From assembly GCF_040545335.1 (NCBI RefSeq), contig NZ_JBEPLU010000004.1:57696-121695 (forward strand): a DNA stretch of 64,000 bases, read 5' to 3'. Numbering within the stretch: position 1 is the first letter of the stretch; each line of letters starts with the position of its first letter. The position numbers were made by a program, and so were the translations under genes. The notes beneath the pieces were generated by a model. The model saw only the letters and a program-made list of their open reading frames with translations, did no database searches and was not told where the DNA came from. The DNA comes from Phenylobacterium koreense. Lineage in GTDB: Bacteria > Pseudomonadota > Alphaproteobacteria > Caulobacterales > Caulobacteraceae. Shown piece after piece: positions 61,364 through 64,000 of the stretch.

Positions 61364-62194
61364 TCAGCCTCCCTGCATCTGGAGCCGGCCCATGACCCCG
61401 TGCATCCAGGCGCGGCCAAGGGCGATGAATATGGCGGTCCAGCCGGCCTGCAGCGCCAGGCCCGTCAGGGCCTGCCCGTCGGTCAGGGCGCCGGAATAGA
61501 TCCGGACCGGGATGTCGAGCATGCCGGCGAACGGCTGGACGAACAGAAATCCTTGAATCCATTCGGGAAAGAGGGGCAGGGGCAGCAGGTTGCCGGAGAA
61601 GACGATGATCACCGAGGAGGTCATGGCGTTCACCCCGCGCTCGTCCAGCAGCCGCACCGCCGCGAGGTTGAGCAGCATCACCCAGGCCGAGGACAGCGCC
61701 ACCAGCAGGACCGCCGAGACGGCGAACAGCGCCGCCTGGGTCATGTTGGCCGGTGGCCGCCAGGACCAGGTTTCCAGCCCGATCAGCGGCAGCAGGACCC
61801 CGGCGAAGGCGAGCATTAGGGCTGCGCGCGGCAGCGCCCTGGCGGTCATCCAGGCCGCGGAGCGGGCGTACCACCAGGCATAGGTGTCGAGCGGCCGCAG
61901 CCGGTCATAGCCGATGGCGCCGGTGCGCACCGCCTGGCCGATCTCGGGGTCGCCGCCCCAAGGGACCAGCGCCAGCAGCGCCTGGGCCAGCCAGATGTAG
62001 GTGATGGTCTGGGCCAGGGTCAGCGAGCCGCCGGCCGCTTCGGGGGCGGCGGCGTAGAAGGCGGCGAACACCATGACCTTGATGGCGCCCCACCAGCACT
62101 GGGTCGCGAACCCGGCCAGGGCCGCGGCGCGGTACTGCAGCATGAGCATGAAGCGGGCGGCGAAAGCCGCGGCGTAGGGGCGAACGGCCGGCAT
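61364..62194 (-). CDS. ABC-2 transporter permease (first subunit)
   Basis: Product of 276 residues with about six hydrophobic segments (AALAGFATQCWWGAIKVMVFAAFY, YIWLAQALLALVPWGG, ALFAVSAVLLVALSSAWVMLLNLAAVRLLDERG). It is a paralogue of the next permease in fold (DUF990-like ABC-2). Three bases separate it from the ATPase and from the second permease, so all three genes form one operon. Confidence 0.85.
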   Translation of the reverse strand: MPAVRPYAAAFAARFMLMLQYRAAALAGFATQCWWGAIKVMVFAAFYAAAPEAAGGSLTLAQTITYIWLAQALLALVPWGGDPEIGQAVRTGAIGYDRLRPLDTYAWWYARSAAWMTARALPRAALMLAFAGVLLPLIGLETWSWRPPANMTQAALFAVSAVLLVALSSAWVMLLNLAAVRLLDERGVNAMTSSVIIVFSGNLLPLPLFPEWIQGFLFVQPFAGMLDIPVRIYSGALTDGQALTGLALQAGWTAIFIALGRAWMHGVMGRLQMQGG

Positions 62195-62197
62195 GCC

Positions 62198-63190
62198 CTA
62201 TGCCTCCGCCGCGCCGTGAAGGTCGTAGAAGCGGGCGATGACCTCCTCGATCGCAGGCTGCTCGACATGGACGTCGTCGACCGCAAAGTCCGCGGCGATG
62301 GCCGCGATCAGGCGGGGCGCCGGGACGAGCGCAGGGTCGAAGGCCAGCTCCAGCGAGCGTCCCTCCCGCGATCGCACCTCGACCCCCGGCAAGTCGATGT
62401 CCGGCGCCTCGTGCGCGAAGTCCACGAACAGCCGGCGCTCGCGCAGCACGTCGTTGCGCAGGGCCTCGAAGGGGCTGTCGGCCAGCACCTGCCCGTGGCC
62501 GATGACGATCACCCGCTCGGCCAGGGCCTCGATGTCGTGCATGTCGTGGGTGGTCAGAAGGACGGTGACGCCGCGCTCGCGGTTCAGGCGCTTGACGAAG
62601 TCCCGCACCGCCAGCTTCGAGGGGGCGTCCAGGCCGATGGTCGGCTCGTCGAGGAAGAGGACATCGGGCTCGTGCAGCAGGGCCGCGGCGATCTCGGCGC
62701 GCATCCGCTGTCCGAGGGAGAGTTGCCGCACCGGCTGGTCGAGCAGGGCGCCGAGCCGAAGCATATCGACCAGCTCGTCGCGGGTTCGGGCATAGCGGAT
62801 CGGATCGACCCGATAGATGTCGCGCAGCAGGTCGAAGCCGTCGATGACCGGCAGGTCCCACCAGAGCTGGGTGCGCTGGCCGAAGACCACGCCGATCCGC
62901 GAGACGTGGGCGATGCGATCGACATAGGGGACAAGCCCGCCGACCTCCACGTGGCCGCTGTCGGGCCGCAGGATGCCTGAGAGGATTTTGATCGTCGTGG
63001 ACTTGCCGGCGCCGTTGGGACCGATGAAGCCCAGTAGTTCGCCCCGTTCGAGCGCAAACGAAACGTCCCGCAAGGCTTCGACCTTGCGGGTTCGGCGGCG
63101 CACGAGACCGCGTGCGGCGCCCAACAGGCCGGGCTCGCGCTCGGCCACGCGATAGGTCTTGGCCAGGTCCTGAACCAGGATCTGGGGCAT
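62198..63190 (-). CDS. ABC transporter ATP-binding protein
   Basis: Product of 330 residues; the ATG at 63190 is preferred over a start 21 bases upstream because AGGTG precedes it. Walker A GFIGPNGAGKSTTIKIL, signature motif LSLGQRMRAEIAAALLH, Walker B DVLFLDEPTIGLD and the switch His (TTHDMHDIEA) are complete. It powers the two ABC-2 permeases downstream. The ATPase sequence resembles those of antibiotic- or viologen-type ABC-2 exporters, but no specificity is assigned. Confidence 0.93.
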   Translation of the reverse strand: MPQILVQDLAKTYRVAEREPGLLGAARGLVRRRTRKVEALRDVSFALERGELLGFIGPNGAGKSTTIKILSGILRPDSGHVEVGGLVPYVDRIAHVSRIGVVFGQRTQLWWDLPVIDGFDLLRDIYRVDPIRYARTRDELVDMLRLGALLDQPVRQLSLGQRMRAEIAAALLHEPDVLFLDEPTIGLDAPSKLAVRDFVKRLNRERGVTVLLTTHDMHDIEALAERVIVIGHGQVLADSPFEALRNDVLRERRLFVDFAHEAPDIDLPGVEVRSREGRSLELAFDPALVPAPRLIAAIAADFAVDDVHVEQPAIEEVIARFYDLHGAAEA

Positions 63191-63335
63191 GGAGACACCT
63201 AGCGATTTCAAAGAAGGAAGCGGACGCTAAGCGCCGCCTTGGCGCGGGTCAACCGCTCGGATCACGATGTTCGCGCATCCAAACGGCGAGTTGAGAGCTT
63301 TCGTGTGCGGGAAAGTAGTTGCCGGGACTTCCGTC

Positions 63336-63833
63336 GTGTTGCGTAAGATCGTGTTTTCTACCGCCTTGGTCATCGCCTTGAGCGCCTGTGACGACAGGCC
63401 CGAGGACTATCTGCCCGAACAGGCGGCCGCGACGGCCGAGGCGACCCCGCCGACGCTCCAGCAGGTCGGAGCTCTGCGGAATGCGCTGCGCAATTGCGAG
63501 CGAGCGATGGAGGCCGGGAGCGATCAGATAGCGGGCGTAGCGGCCCGGGAAAGCCAGCCGGCGACGCCGGAGCTGATCGAGAAGGCGAGGGACGCCTGCG
63601 CCGGGTCGGCCAGGATGATCGATGGCCTGCCGATCTGGGGGCGATTGAAGGATCCCTGCCTGCGGGCGGCCTATGCGCGCGAAGCGGTGGCGGAGCGGAC
63701 CCTGCGCACCCTGGCCAGCCCCGATCAGATGCTCGGCGTGTCGGCGCTGCGAAACGAGATCTCCGACCAGGTGGCCGCATCGCGGGCCTGCGCGAGCGAG
63801 ATCCAGGCGGCCGAGCAGAACCCTTCGGCCTGA
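63336..63833 (+). CDS. Putative lipoprotein, unknown function
   Basis: Product of 165 residues from GTG 63336 (a start at 63267 reads through a non-signal N-terminus). The start gives a signal VLRKIVFSTALVIALSAC with a typical lipobox LSAC before DDRPED. The mature part has several cysteines (LRNCERAMEAG, ARDACAGSARM, KDPCLRAAYAREA, SRACASEIQ) and helical heptads, likely disulfide-linked in the periplasm. No family recognised. Confidence 0.6.
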   Translation: MLRKIVFSTALVIALSACDDRPEDYLPEQAAATAEATPPTLQQVGALRNALRNCERAMEAGSDQIAGVAARESQPATPELIEKARDACAGSARMIDGLPIWGRLKDPCLRAAYAREAVAERTLRTLASPDQMLGVSALRNEISDQVAASRACASEIQAAEQNPSA

Positions 63834-63842
63834 AAAACGAAA

Positions 63843-63871
63843 GCGGCGGGAAGGACAGTCCTTCCCGCCGC
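63843..63871. terminator. Strong hairpin terminator after the lipoprotein gene
   Basis: Perfect 14-base arms GCGGCGGGAAGGAC (63843-63856) and GTCCTTCCCGCCGC (63858-63871). It follows the stop by 9 bases and lies between convergent genes. Confidence 0.8.
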
Positions 63872-63883
63872 CGACGCCAAAGC

Positions 63884-63901
63884 GTGGCCGCGAGCGGCCA
63901 C
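63884..63901 (-). terminator. Hairpin terminator of the flagellin gene
   Basis: GTGGCCGC (63884-63891) and GCGGCCAC (63894-63901) with a GA loop lie just after the flagellin stop on the minus strand. Confidence 0.65.
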
Positions 63902-63913
63902 GCCCCCTTTGTC

Positions 63914-64000
63914 TTATCGGAAGAGTCCGAGCAGAACGCTGGAGGACTGGTTGGCGATGCCAAGCGCCTGAACACCAAGCTGCTGCTTGGTCTGCAGGGC
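63914..64000 (-). CDS. Flagellin, C-terminal end (partial)
   Basis: The minus strand reads ALQTKQQLGVQALGIANQSSSVLLGLFR followed by TAA (stop bases 63914-63916). Helical ALQTKQQLGVQALGIANQ and the end LGLFR are the conserved D0 segment of alphaproteobacterial flagellins. The rest lies outside the window. Confidence 0.92.
   Translation of the reverse strand, partial: ALQTKQQLGVQALGIANQSSSVLLGLFR

Overview
The window is GC-rich chromosomal DNA from an alphaproteobacterium, most likely a member of the Caulobacteraceae (Caulobacter/Phenylobacterium-like). This rests on a TipN-type polarity protein, an UrcA-family protein, a truncated flagellin tail, BBP2-type outer-membrane barrels, and many intergenic palindromic repeats of the kind common in that family. 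I saw no rRNA, tRNA, CRISPR array, insertion sequence or phage gene.

Layout. 1-1.9 kb: the tail of ahpF, two small unknown genes and a SleB/CwlJ-type cell-wall hydrolase. 2.1-26.2 kb: a Wzx/Wzy-type exopolysaccharide locus. It holds a fused GDP-mannose pyrophosphorylase/AGE-family epimerase, galE, a GumB/Wza-like export lipoprotein, an outer-membrane barrel, a Wzc-type co-polymerase with tyrosine kinase, five glycosyltransferases or transferase-like proteins, a polymerase/ligase (Wzy-like), a flippase (Wzx), two pyruvyltransferase-family proteins, an FAD oxidoreductase, a WcaJ/ExoY-type initiating transferase, and two clan GH-A glycosidase-like proteins, one carrying a C-terminal RTX secretion module. 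26.3-36.9 kb: housekeeping and accessory genes (thioesterase, nucleotidyltransferase-fold protein, CstA/YbdD peptide or pyruvate uptake pair, UrcA protein, aldo/keto reductase, arylamine N-acetyltransferase, LLM flavin oxidoreductase, topoisomerase IB, RlmJ). 37-43.4 kb: a second sugar transferase, an AsmA protein, a cytochrome c556/b561 pair, an amidase and ExoD. 43.5-50.2 kb: a quinone-oxidoreductase-like MDR, cysD-cysNC sulfate activation, and the Ada-AlkA/Ogt alkylation repair pair. 50.3-55.7 kb: a TipN-like polarity protein, two decayed genes (esterase, GNAT), two VOC proteins and a TetR regulator. 55.8-64 kb: methylmalonyl-CoA mutase subunits, a nitronate monooxygenase-like flavoprotein, a three-gene ABC-2 transporter, a putative lipoprotein and the end of a flagellin gene.

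How the genes fit together. The exopolysaccharide locus supplies nucleotide sugars (GDP-mannose, UDP-galactose), loads the first sugar on undecaprenyl phosphate (24324 gene), extends and pyruvylates the repeat unit, flips it (Wzx), polymerises it (Wzy/Wzc) and exports it (Wza-like plus barrel); the RTX glycosidase is a candidate for trimming or releasing the product outside the cell. The promoter regions at the two flanks of this locus share an unusual pair of GGCGCC-containing motifs, which suggests a dedicated regulator. A second regulatory link is an identical ACTGAC-N5-GTCAGT palindrome in front of both the tetR gene and the distant LLM oxidoreductase gene.
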